This document shows, in pieces, positions 10,824 to 21,525 of a DNA stretch of 64,000 nt. Every line of letters starts with the position of its first letter. The stretch's first letter is position 1. Made by a program: the position numbers and the translations under genes. Location: positions 992,001 through 1,056,000 of the forward strand of contig BSBK01001870.1 of assembly GCA_027943335.1 (NCBI GenBank), in the 5' to 3' direction. The notes beneath the pieces are model-generated. The model was given only the letters and a program-made list of their open reading frames with translations, was not told the origin of the DNA and did no database searches. The stretch is from Chamaecyparis obtusa (taxonomy: Eukaryota > Streptophyta > Pinopsida > Cupressales > Cupressaceae).

Positions 10824-12150
10824 TCATATCAGTATACCATATCAATGAGTTATGCTAAGTGAATCATTCTATCAAAATCAGAATCAAACCTAGTACCATT
10901 TGTTCGTGTCTCTATATCCTGAGAATGAAGCATCAATCCTACCTATCAATATCAATTTTCACACTGATCAAACAAGTTCTACCTATTAGTATCCCACCTA
11001 TTAGATCTATCCTATCAAATTAACATAATCAAACATTCATTGGTACTAATATCCTGATATCCTAATCAATTGTTTTGCTAAACTACAACAGACCTAAACT
11101 ATCTTGGAATTCAAATGATCAGTTGATGACATCAAATTTTGAATTAGAAGATAAAGTCAAAAAATGAGAAATTTTTTCAAAAAAACATACAGGTGTCATT
11201 TGCCCATTACCACGCGACATTTTACCTTAGGCGGTGCAAAAAATCTATCATGTGGTGCTTTATTCTTATTAGGCATCATTTCATGATTTATGCATCACTT
11301 CACAATGCTAGGCGGAATTTTAAGGAGTCCAGGCGTCATTTTAAAAACTAGGGTTTCCTAAGCGGAAAACTATATGGAAATTGGCATGGAAATTCCACTG
11401 TTACGTGGAAAAAGATTTTTATCAAGCGAGAGTTTACTATTGTTAGGTGACACTTTACTACGTGGAGGCGTGAGTAAAAAGTGTGGATGCATGACTTAAA
11501 AGTACTACACAACATTTAACTATTCCTAGGTGTGATTTTCCAAAATAAAAAATACAAGAACATGGAAAAAATGTAATAAATGCTATAAACGAGCAATAAA
11601 TGCAAAAAGGAAGTTAGAAATGACTCACTGGAGGTCCATAGTCAAGTGGCCTTTGATACCGACAACTCCTTGCAAAAATTAAAGCAGGACCAGAGCAAAA
11701 TCTCAGAAGTCAAAAGTGAAAATGAATAGTAAATCAAGGTTATTCAACCTATTTAAGCTAATTTTGACCTAATTTAGAGGTGAAATTTTGACTTTGACCT
11801 ATATTAACCTATCAATCAATCAGGGCAAATTGTAAATCATGGTATATCATCAATATTTTTCAGAAATGAAAACATATTGGATTAATCAATTAATCATATC
11901 AATCAAATTTTTTCAAATCGAGCAATCAATATGTTTTATTTTTGAGGGGGCATCAGAGTATCAAATTGGTATTAAACATCAAGAAATCTGGGGCATATCA
12001 AAATTTTTGGAATTATCAGTGGCAAATATCAGTTATATTATATCAAATCAGGTAGCATATCAAAAATTTTTCATATTAGTGGTAAATTAGCAAATCAGTA
12101 AATCAGGACATAAAAGAATCTTTGAATCAATGTTCTTCGCACATCAATTC
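10824..12150. other. Noncoding stretch between PMD and the P-element PPT
   Basis: No supported gene. The short open frame at 11839-12090 is AT-rich and resembles nothing. On the minus strand this would be the 5' side of the PMD gene; on the plus strand it is the 3' untranslated region of P. It contains the CpG-rich motif array at 11191-11540 and many ATCAAT/AATCAG-like runs at 11800-12120. Confidence 0.55.
11191..11540. repeat. Degenerate short-motif array, AGGCGTCATTT type
   Basis: About a dozen related motifs recur every 20-40 bp, among them AGGTGTCATTT (11191), TAGGCGGTGC (11228), TAGGCATCATTT (11270), TAGGCGGAATTTT (11309), AGGCGTCATTTT (11331), TAAGCGGAAA (11359), TAGGTGACACTTT (11444), GGAGGCGTGAG (11464) and TAGGTGTGATTTT (11526). 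Most differ by C/T or G/A changes at a CG. The array lies upstream of the PMD gene in its own orientation, so it could be part of its promoter. Confidence 0.5.
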
Positions 12151-12160
12151 AAAGAGGGGC
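12151..12160 (+). other. Polypurine tract of element P
   Basis: AAAGAGGGGC lies three bases before the TGTAGACAC start of an LTR. The identical ten bases precede the E LTR at 44911-44920, so P and E belong to the same group. Confidence 0.75.
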
Positions 12161-12163
12161 ATT

Positions 12164-13060
12164 TGTAGACACTAAAAAATGGGCAAGTGCTTTTAAATCA
12201 TTAAAATGGCTCAAAATAATCAAAATGCACTAATTCTCATTAAAAAGGATCAAATCAAATTTAAATGGACATTTATTAATCAAAGTTGGACAAAATCAAT
12301 AAAATCAAAGGAAAAATTAAATAATGACATTAAATAATTAAATACAAGCTTAAAGGGGTGAAAAACACTATATAATTGATTTTAATCAATTAATTGTATA
12401 GTTGTTAAATCAAAAATCAAAATGAACCTATTCCTTACATGGCTAAATTTAATTAATTAATTGAATTTAATAAATCTTAATATCTTTCAACAAAGTTGAG
12501 CAACCAATGAAAATTGAAGACAAAAAGACACAAATCACTCAAAAATGATGAATCTCAATCACTCATTTTAAAGTTTCAATCTCATCCACTCAATTTTGTC
12601 CTTTTGTCCAAAGCTTTGAGACAAACATTTAAATTGTCCCCCCATTTATGAACATTGCAAAGTTTTTGACTCAACCAAGGCTAAATCATGATTACTTCAC
12701 TCTACCCCCTACCCTTGGGAATTTATTATAAGTATGAGGCATTTTGAGAGCAATAATCATCTTAGAAATTCATTTGCAAAGCATCCTTGTTATAGATAAT
12801 TTTATAGCAATCAAGAGCATTTGAGAGCAGTTGAATTATCTTTGTATCAATTTGAGAGTTAGTGAGCTAGATTAAGAATTGTAGCATCATATTTTCTCAT
12901 TTTAGAAGTGTCTCTAGTGGAGATTGAGTTAACAGCTTCAATTATCACATCTGATTAGAGAACCATGAGATGTCATGGATTTTAGCTTCATTTCTTAGTT
13001 AAATTTGCATTGTATTTGCTTTGATTTGATAGTTAATAATCCTAATTTCATGAAGGTGTT
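12164..13060 (+). repeat. 3' LTR of element P (right end approximate)
   Basis: It starts TGTAGACACTAAAAAATGGG and is very AT-rich with many TTAATTAATT-like runs. It is related to the E LTR (44925) and the solo LTR (56577). A TATA-like TTATTATAAGTAT lies near 12722. The right end is uncertain: by length it could reach beyond 13060, and it passes without a clear mark into the 3' end of element G. Confidence 0.6.
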
Positions 13061-13352
13061 TAACATCACACATAGAAACAATATGCACCGATGAGAACTA
13101 TCTAAGGGAGAGACAATTGGAAGAAAGGGAGAGCATTGAAGATTAGTTACTGAGAATAGAAGAAGGAATCTGAGAGCTGAAAAGATCATATTTTCAGAAT
13201 GTCAAAGCTGCATTGATAATGTTGTTGAGTAACATAGTGATTAAACATATTAAGTTAGGGAGAGCTTGTACAAAATTTGTTCATAGAGTTGTAGAATGCA
13301 TGTTTGGTATGTGTATGGTATATTTTATATTACTTGAGTTTCCATCAATGCC
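13061..13352 (+). other. 3' internal end of element G (5' truncated)
   Basis: No reading frame is recognisable. The stretch ends in CATCAATGCCAAAGGGAGAG, the kind of sequence that precedes the 3' LTR in copia-like elements and in element A. Everything upstream in G has been lost at the junction with P. Confidence 0.5.
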
Positions 13353-13363
13353 AAAGGGAGAGA
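13353..13363 (+). other. Polypurine tract of element G
   Basis: AAAGGGAGAGA ends one base before TGATGAAC, the start of the G LTR. It corresponds to AAAGGGGGAGA of element A. Confidence 0.7.
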
Positions 13364-13364
13364 T

Positions 13365-13437
13365 TGATGAACTACAACTGATTTAGAACCTAATTGAAGA
13401 TCTGTGATTAGAGATCACTAAGTTGCTGATTAGATAT
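13365..13437 (+). repeat. Element G LTR, left fragment
   Basis: It starts TGATGAACTAC just after the PPT. It is cut after 73 bp by insertion of element D. The rest of this LTR resumes at 21526. Confidence 0.7.
13433..13437. repeat. Target site duplication of element D, left copy
   Basis: GATAT precedes the left LTR. The right side (21521-21525) reads AATAT, so four of five bases match. One substitution since insertion is the simplest reading. Confidence 0.7.
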
Positions 13438-14100
13438 TGTATCATCTTAAAATGGAAGCACTTCCATGATAAGAGAATTTAGCCCTCCGAGTAAGTGGTT
13501 TGGGGTCATGTTAAGCACCTTGATCAGGTCTTTACATGTATTTGGCTTTCTCCCCACTTTCCACTTCTTCCTTGCACTTGATTTCTTCATTCTAGGTGAA
13601 ATTAGGGTTAGCATCTCAAGGATTCTCCTTAATTTCCCTCTTCCATGGCTCTATTTTCTAGGTAGGATTTAGAAATAGGTCTTCCTAGCCTTCATCACAA
13701 TAATCATAGGATTTTATGTCTATCCCTAACATTCTGTCCTATTTTGATATCATTTCTAGGTTTCTGGGCATCCCCGGGACCTCCTGACCTGGTTCTGACT
13801 GAATCTGGGCCCAGGGTCAAATTCTTGATTGATCCTAACTAGGTTAGGATCGAGCTCAAACTTGAATAGGTCAGGTCCAACCTCAATTTCCCCCCCCTCA
13901 TTTAGATTTCCAGAATCCTTGATTTTTGGGCATCAGGCTTTCGAGATATTTATTTGCTCGCCTTCAGGTTGGCCATTTTGGGTTTCAGGATGGTAAATCT
14001 TCTAATTGCATTTAATCTAGGTATATTTTCTAAAGGTTAGGACCTAATTGGGATTTAATTCTCCAAGGTGTCCCCTCTAGAGGATTGTGCCCTAGTTCAC

Positions 14101-14108
14101 TATAAAAG
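14101..14108 (+). promoter_or_regulatory. TATA box of element D 5' LTR
   Basis: TATAAAAG lies after CTAGTTCAC, about 660 bp into the LTR, so transcription should start about 30 bp downstream. The 3' LTR keeps the same box at 20466-20473. Confidence 0.7.
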
Positions 14109-14936
14109 GAGGCCTTCCTCTCTCATTTTATCATCCATTATTCACATCACATCTCAAGCAATTTCATGAGCGAGCTCTCAAGTGCAAGCAAGTGAATTCA
14201 AGAATTCAAGAAAGCCTTCAAGAATTCAAGTGTCCAAGAATCCATCCATCAAGGAGATCCATTATTAGCTATTGAAGGATTCAATCTCTTTGGAGCCCCC
14301 TTTGATGATCCATCCTTATACATTCATTCAAGCCCTCTCATATGAAAACATCAAGTCAAGATTGGTGTTGAAGATCAAATGCCATTTATTGGAGACATCC
14401 TACATCCATTGAAGCATTCCTACTTGTGGATTTGAGGATTCGAATCCTCTACAAGGACTTCAACATAATCAAGGTGATTTGTTTCAATTACTTTGTTTAT
14501 GCATAGTATATTTCAATTCAATTTCAAGGTTAATTCCTAAATTGGGGTTTGACCAAGGCAAACACCCCATACAACAAAAACCCCCATTTTCTTGTAGATA
14601 CAGGTGCAGGATTTCAGATCTAAGAGCAAATTTGGATACCCTTTTTGGCAAACTTCTGAGATCTACGAACATAATTCAAATCAGACTTCAAATAAAGAAT
14701 GTAGTATTTGACCTTTTATAAGGGTCAAACCCGACCTAAGCTCATCTCAGAGAAATATTTTTGGGTTTTCTCTGTCTCGGCATTTCCAGTCCGCAACAGG
14801 TTGCAGAATTGCCCAAAAGTACACATAGACATCAGAATTTGACATTTTCTAGATCTGCCCTAATTTGAGGTTAGTATTTGTATTTCAATTATTCTATATT
14901 TCAAGCATAACTTCCTCCATAGGGAAATATTAGATT

Positions 14937-14940
<4 letters not shown>

Positions 14941-14976
<36 letters not shown>
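14941..14976. repeat. (CT)18 microsatellite in the D 5' LTR
   Basis: Thirty-six bases of pure CT. The equivalent place in the 3' LTR holds a tract nearly twice as long, so the two have changed length since insertion. Confidence 0.95.
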
Positions 14977-14981
<5 letters not shown>

Positions 14982-15127
14982 ATTCCTCATAAATTGATTT
15001 AATTGTGTATTAAGCTCTTGGTTGATCAAATTGGATCTCTTCTTTGAGAATTTGGGTTTGAGAATATATCTCATATTTCCCCCCTTACATCTAAATAGAG
15101 GTGAATCCATTTTACCCCTATTCATTT

Positions 15128-15140
15128 TGGTGAACCCGAC
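15128..15140 (+). other. Primer binding site of element D
   Basis: TGGTGAACCCGAC starts three bases after the LTR end. I cannot name the tRNA with certainty. Confidence 0.65.
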
Positions 15141-15330
15141 TAGCTTACTCTCTTTCTTTTTTGGTGTTAGATTCCTCTCTTTTCTTTTGTGGAATTGGAT
15201 GCCTTATTGTGCTTTCCTTTTATCTTGTTAGTATTAGATTTTTCCTTTGTGTTAGATCTTGCATGATAATTAGATTTCACATTCATGCTCTATGTGTTCT
15301 TAGTTTAGTTCATTTGCATTACATTGGTTT

Positions 15331-18300
15331 ATGAGCTTTACTACCACTAGTCCTACTTATAATATTCTGGTTAGAAGAAGTCATAGACTCATGGGTGCCT
15401 TTGATCCTGAATCTTCCTCTCCTTTCCTTAGGATCCCAGATGATAACTTGATTCTTCATGATTCCAATCCTACTATGGAGCAAAAATCTTCTCACTCATC
15501 TCATGATGAGGATGACGCTTTAAGAGTTCCTCCTGAGCAAGTCCAAAAAATTTACATTAAACTTGATGAAATGGGTAATTGGCTTCTTTAAGAGAACCAT
15601 AATCAAGATTCCATTCAAGCTATAGAGGCTCTTAAGAAAGTTCTCCATGATAGTGATCAAGGTGTTAACCTCTTGCATGGTATTACTCACCTTGTGCATT
15701 CAAATGTTAAACCTTTAGTTCAAGAAGCTCAAGACTTAGGGTTGATTCCTCCTATCAATAGTGTTGAACCTCCTTCTAATAATTTACCTAGTATTCCTAC
15801 CTATACTCCTCCTTTGGTGACTGTGATGGTTCCCTCTATTCCTATGAGTGTTCCTCCTGTGTCTCTTCCTACATCACAACCTTCATATCATAATGTTCCT
15901 TTCACTTATTCCAATCTGCTTCCAACTGTAGTTCCTAGTGTTCCTCCAGTTGTTTCTTCTATTCCTGTAGCTTCTTACACTTTACCTAGTGTGTCTAATG
16001 TTGTTACTCCTCCTATTTCCTCTAATGATTCAACAATCATTAGTTTGGCTCAGACTATGCCATCCTTACAACAATAACTTGCTTCTTTAACTTAAAACAA
16101 GTTTAGTATTCCTACATGTGACATGGGAAGTCCCTTGTCCTGAGACATCATTCATACTCCTGTTCCTCAGCAAGGTGAGATGCCTCGTCATGATAATTAT
16201 AATGGAAAAGGAGATCTTGTTCATCATGTTAAAACATTCCAAATCCTTTGTAGTGATTATGCTCATGACCATAGGATTTTAGCCAAACTGTTTACTAGAA
16301 CCTTCCGTGACAAGGCCTTACAATGGTATTGTTCCTTGCCTCCTTATCCTATTGATTCCTTTCCACAACATGCTAATGCCTTTATTCAACAATTTCAAAA
16401 TAATATTGGCCCGCAAGTGTCTTTGACTGATTTAATGCATTGTAAACAAAGTGCTAAGGAAAAATTAACTAAATTTATTGGTAGATTTAAGCATTTGTAT
16501 GCTCAGATTTCCTATCCTGTTCTTGATATTGATATTCAACGTATGTTTATTTCAAATTTGCAAAAGGATATTAGAGATAAGATTCTGCTTACTAAATTTA
16601 CCTCTTTTCAACAATTTTGTGCAATGCTTCATCATTATCAATTACAAGTGAGTCAATTTAAGAGCAATACTCCAATGGCTCCTATTCTAGTTGATAAGAC
16701 TGATGCTGCTCCTAATCCAAACAAATTTCAAAAATTCAACAACTATGTCAAGATAAACAAACAAGCAAATGCAGTTGCTAATCAAGTTGCTGTTGCATCT
16801 CACAATGCCACTTCTGCATCCACTACTTTTCGATTAAATCATGCATTTACTCCTCTTTCTAAATCTTTACATGCTATTATGAATAGGTTGTTAGCTGCTA
16901 ATATGATTACTTTACCTCCTATTCGACCTCTTTTACCTACTATGGTTGCATCTAAATCTTTTGATCAAAATGCTTTTTGTCAATATCATCATCAGAATGG
17001 TCATGATACTGAGAAATGTTATTCTTTAAAACATAAGGTTCAAGATCTAATTGATTCTAAGGCTTTATTTGTTGATAATTTGGATAGTAGTGGGAATAAA
17101 TCTATCTCTCCTCCTAATCAAAACCTTCAAATCTATACAAACCCTTTTCCTACGCATGATACTAATACTATTGCTCAACCATCTACTATGGACATTGTGT
17201 ATGATTCAAAGATGGATGATCTCAATCATGTTGTCAATCAAGTGGAGCATGTTGATCAACCTATATCTCCACCTCAACCTCAACTTCAACCTCAACCTTA
17301 GATTCAACCTCAAGTTCAATCTCAACCTCGACCAAAACTTAAACCTAAAATGAAAACTCAACCTAAACCTCGACAATAATTTAAGTATAAGAGACCTCGG
17401 GAACTCTTGGTTACCTTTGATGACTCTGAGACTATTAAAGCTCATGATGGTCCCCTTTACATTGCTACTAGGATTGCTCAGAAACCTACTCGTGGTTGTC
17501 TTGTTGATCCTACATCCTTAGTCAATGTTATCACCGAAGAAAATATTTTTATGAAAAGCTTACAATGTAACTTTTATGATACATCGAATGTGTGGATTCA
17601 AACCTGCAATGGTTTTCTTTATCCATCCTTTGGTTCTATTACTTTACCAGTTGAACTTTGTGGAAAAGTTGCGAACACTATCTTTGTTGTTGTTCCTACT
17701 TCTGATCAATTTCAAGTTAAGCTAGGTTTGCCTTGGTTAACTATCATGCATGCTCTTGCTTCACCTATCCATAAGTGTCTTAAGTTCATTCATGATGAAG
17801 AAGTGAAGATGATTAATCATAGTCTATATCAACCTTCCAAGCCTAGAGATTATGCTGCTCTGGATTTCTTTTGGCCTTCATTACCTACTTCATGTCCTCC
17901 TCGACCTGATAATCTCTTTTGATCATATCAAGCTTATAAACATCATTAAATTCTTGAATTAAATTCACCTCCTAGGGATCTTAATTGTTGTCTTTTACCT
18001 ACACCTTCTATACCTCCTTTAACTATGACTTCTAGCTTTGTTAATCAAGTTCCTTCTACCAAACCTATCAAAGATCCTATGATTGTTTCTCCTATAGTTA
18101 ATAATCCTATCGATCTTCCTAAAGAACCTGTGAAGGATCCTATGATTATTCCTCCTAGTTCTCAACTTATTTCAAATAAATCAAAATGAAACTGATCTGC
18201 TAATGAACATTGTAAAAAGCGTCATGCTCATGCTAAAGCTCAAAGATCTCTACCTTCTACGGATAAACCTATGTATAATATGGTAGAACAGATTGTTACT

Positions 18301-18597
18301 AATAATGATGTTCACATGCATGATTATGATGATTCTATTCATATCTTACATCCTATTTTGATTAATTTTGATGAAGAAGATACTCTTGATGATACTGATG
18401 ATGTTAATGATGAATATGAAACTATTGACATTGACAATGATTTAACTAATATACTTTCATCACAATTAACTCTTACACCTAGTGTCGAACATTGTGATTC
18501 TCAAGAGGATCCTTGTTTGGAAGTGGCTATTAGTCCTACTGTATTGGATATAGTCCCTCTTGCGAGTTACCCACCTTCCCTAAATGATATACAATGA
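15331..18597 (+). pseudogene. Element D Gag-protease polyprotein
   Basis: One frame of 1,089 codons without frameshift is broken by stops such as TAA 15589, TAA 16075, TGA 16141, TAG 17299 and TGA 17920. Residues 1-280 are Pro/Ser/Thr-rich. A retrotransposon Gag domain follows at about 290-450 (KTFQILCSDYAHDHR, KALQWYCSLPPYPIDSF). A zinc finger of the form C-x2-H-x4-H-x4-C (CQYHHQNGHDTEKC) is at about 550. A retropepsin-like domain is at about 700-850, with GCLVDPTSLVNVI in the active-site position and LGLPWL near its end. The last 200 residues are acidic (FDEEDTLDDTDDVNDEYET). The catalytic motif lacks the usual glycine. Confidence 0.85.
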
Positions 18598-19762
18598 GAT
18601 GGGGAAAGTAGGTGGCACGCTTGATCGCTTTGTCCTTCGTGGTAGCTTTGTTGAGTGTTTGCCTGCTGTACTATGCTTCTCTCATATTGTGTTTTCTAAA
18701 TGTTGTTAGATTCTTTTATACGATCCTTGTTACTTAGTTGGTACAAGGTGATGAAGGAATCAAAACTGTTGTTCAAATTCTTCTCTATGTATCTCTATTC
18801 TTCTATGTGTTGTTCAATGTTATGTTGTAACTATGCTATTGTTCTTAAATGTTTCCTCGTGTAATCTACTTGGATTCAAGATATGGTACCACTAATTTTT
18901 TTTTGGTCTCCATGTCATGGTCTGAAAATATTCTCCTTTGTATATCTTATGTGATCTTTCCTCCTTTGTGATCGTAGTTCTACTTTCTTTGGGGAATGAT
19001 GTCAATTCATTTGCAATAATATCATATATATATTATCTTATGATCATACTAACCCCACGGTAGGTAGATCCCTTATGTGTTCTCTGTATGTTTTTGTGAT
19101 ATTTCCCTTGATTTGTCTTCGTCTGAGGGAATCTCGATGTGGAAACATAATTAGTGGAATTTTTTATGTTTCCGTTAAAGCCATTGCTCCTGTTAAAGTG
19201 TCAACAATGACTTTAACGTGGGGGCATACACTCTACTCACCTATTGCACACACACACTTTCCAATACACACATATTTTTCAAGATACTTTTTCCCTTTTT
19301 GGATTAGTAATTAATCCTTAAAGCATGGGTTTATATTTTAGGATCTCTTGATCCCTCCAGTTTCAAATACACATATATTTTGATCCCTGAAGGTCAGAAG
19401 TGTCCTTAAGACTGGATCTCTTTTGTTTTTTGGTTTTATTCCTATGGAATAGAATATTCCTAAGGATGAATCCTTGATGGGTTGACTAGTGAGTAGCCAC
19501 ATTCACTAGGCAGTTCAATTCCATCTTTCTAGTTGTGCCATTTTTCTGTGTGGTTCACAATGGGACATAAGTTCTCATTGGGTGAGGTAATCACAACTTC
19601 TTTCTCTCTCTAGAGATTTTTCTCTTATTGTGATCTAGGAGTCGATGAAGACTTGAGTCCCTAGGGGCTTAAGGTTTCTCTTTGTCCCTTGGATTACAAT
19701 AAGATTATCTTTTCATTTTGATCTCCTTTACCAAGAGTTTGCATTGAGTCCATACTCTTGCT
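18598..19762 (+). other. Element D 3' untranslated region
   Basis: No gene. It is pyrimidine-rich and ends in CTCTTGCTAAAGTGGGGGC, the PPT context. The open stretch 19075-19314 is not conserved in element C as far as can be seen. Confidence 0.6.
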
Positions 19763-19772
19763 AAAGTGGGGG
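19763..19772 (+). other. Polypurine tract of element D
   Basis: AAAGTGGGGG lies five bases before the TG of the 3' LTR. Confidence 0.75.
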
Positions 19773-19777
19773 CTTAA

Positions 19778-21301
19778 TGTATCATCTTAAAATGGAAGCA
19801 CTTCCATGATAAGAGTTTTTAGCCCTCCGAGTAAGTGGTTTGGGGTAATGTTAAGTGCCTTGATTGGGTCTTTGTGTATTTGGCTTTCTCCTCGTTTTCC
19901 ACTTCTTCCCAGCACTTGATTTCTTCATTCTAGGTGAAATTAGGGTTAGGATCTCAAGGATTCTCCTTAATTTCCCTCTTCCATGGCTCTATTTTCTTGG
20001 TAGGATTTAGAAATAGGTCCTCCTAGCTTTCATCACATTAATCATAGGATTTTATGTCTATCCCTAACATTCTATCCTATTCTGATATCATTTCTAGGTT
20101 TCTGGGCATCCCCGGGACCTCCTGACCTGGTTCTGACTGAATCTAGGCCCAGGGTCAAATTCAAGGTTGATCCTGACTAGGTTAGGATTGAGCTCAAACC
20201 TAAATAAGTTAGGATTAAGGTCAAACCTGAATAGGTTAGGTCTAACCTCAATTTTTCCCCCCTCATTCAGATATCCAAAATCCTTGATTTCTGGGCATCG
20301 GGCTTTCGGGATAGTTATTTTCCCACCTCCGGGTTGGCCATTTCAGGTTTCAAGATGGTAAATCCTCTAATTTCATTTAATCTAGGTATATTTTCTAAAG
20401 GTTAGTACCTAATTGGGATTTAATCCTCCAAGGTGGCCCCTCTAGAGGATTGTGCCCTAGCTCACTATAAAAGGAGGCCTTCCTCTCTCATTTTATCATC
20501 CATTATTCACATCACATCTCAAGCAATTTCATGAGTGATCTCTCAAGTGAAAGCAAGTGAATTCAAGCATTCAAGCAAGCCTTCAAGCATTCAAGTGTTC
20601 AAGCATCCATCCATCAAGGAGATCCATTGTTAGCTATCGAAGGATTCAATCTCTTTGGAGCCCCCTTTGATGATCCATCCTTCTACATTCATTCAAGCCC
20701 TCTCATATGCAAAGATCAAGTCAAGATTGGTGTTGAAGATCAAATGCCATTGATTGGAGACATCCTACATCCATTGAAGCATTCCTACTTATGGATTTGA
20801 GGATTCGAATCCTCTACAAGGACTTCAACATAAGCAAGGTGATTTGTTTCAATTACTTTGTTTATGCACAGTATATTTCAATTCAATTTCAAGGTTAATT
20901 CCTAAATTGGGGTTTGACTAAGGCAAACCCCCCATACAACAAAAACCCCCATTTTCTTGTAGATACAGGTGCAGAATTTTAGATCTGAGAGTGAATTTGG
21001 ATACCCTTTTCGACAAACTTCCAAGATTTGTGAATAGAATTTGAATCAGACTTCAAATAAAGAATGTAGTATTTGACCTTTTATGAGGGTCAAACCCAAC
21101 CTGAGCTCATCTTGGAGAAAGATTTATGGGTTTTCTCTATCTCAGCATTTCGAGTCTGAAACATGTTGTAGAGTTGCCTGAAAGTACACACAAACATCAA
21201 AATTTGACATTTTCCAGATCTGCCCTAATTTGAGGTTAGTATTTGTATTTCAATTATTCTATATTTCAAGCATAACTTCCTCCATAGGGAAATATTAGAT
21301 T

Positions 21302-21376
<75 letters not shown>

Positions 21377-21520
21377 ATTCCACATAAATTGATTCAATTG
21401 TGTATTAACCTCTTGGTTGATCAAATTGGATCTCTTCTTTGGGAATTTGGGTTTGAGAATAGATCTCATATTTCCCCCCTTTATGTCTGAATAGAGGTGA
21501 GTCCATTTTACCCCTATTCA
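19778..21520 (+). repeat. Element D 3' LTR
   Basis: It runs 1,743 bp from TGTATCATCTT to CCCTATTCA and aligns with 13438-15124 over its full length. The extra length is explained by a longer CT tract and a duplicated AGGTTAGGATTG-like stretch near 20180-20240. Confidence 0.93.
21304..21371. repeat. (CT)34 microsatellite in the D 3' LTR
   Basis: Sixty-eight bases of pure CT, against 36 in the 5' LTR. Read in reverse it gives a spurious Glu-Arg repeat peptide. Confidence 0.95.
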
Positions 21521-21525
21521 AATAT
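21521..21525. repeat. Target site duplication of element D, right copy
   Basis: AATAT pairs with GATAT at 13433-13437. Confidence 0.7.

Larger units (their letters stand above)
13438..15124 (+). repeat. Element D 5' LTR
   Basis: It runs 1,687 bp from TGTATCATCTT to CCCTATTCA and pairs with 19778-21520. A TATAAAAG box is at 14101-14108. A (CT)n microsatellite lies at 14941-14976. Confidence 0.93.
13438..21520 (+). mobile_element. Element D: complete gag-protease retrotransposon without RT or integrase
   Basis: LTRs at 13438-15124 and 19778-21520 flank an interior with a PBS (15128-15140), one long frame (15331-18597), a 3' untranslated region and a PPT (19763-19772). The frame encodes a Ty3/gypsy-type Gag and a retropepsin-like domain only. 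RT, RNase H and integrase are absent, and there is no gap where they might have been deleted after a recognisable start. This matches the TR-GAG class of non-autonomous elements. D sits inside the LTR of element G. Element C (from about 55985) is a relative. Confidence 0.9.

Noticed and set aside
11191..11540. Regularly recurring short motifs considered as a CRISPR-like array
   Set aside because: The copies are degenerate and unevenly spaced, with no constant repeat and unique spacer structure, and the DNA is plant nuclear.
14901..15125. Minus-strand ORFs with Glu-Arg repeats here and at 21266-21469
   Set aside because: They read the (CT)n tract of the two D LTRs in reverse; the tract length differs between the LTRs and no gene signal surrounds them.
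17051..17445. Asn/Leu-rich ORFs on both strands
   Set aside because: They are other-frame readings of the D Gag linker made of repeated CAACCTCAA-type codons.
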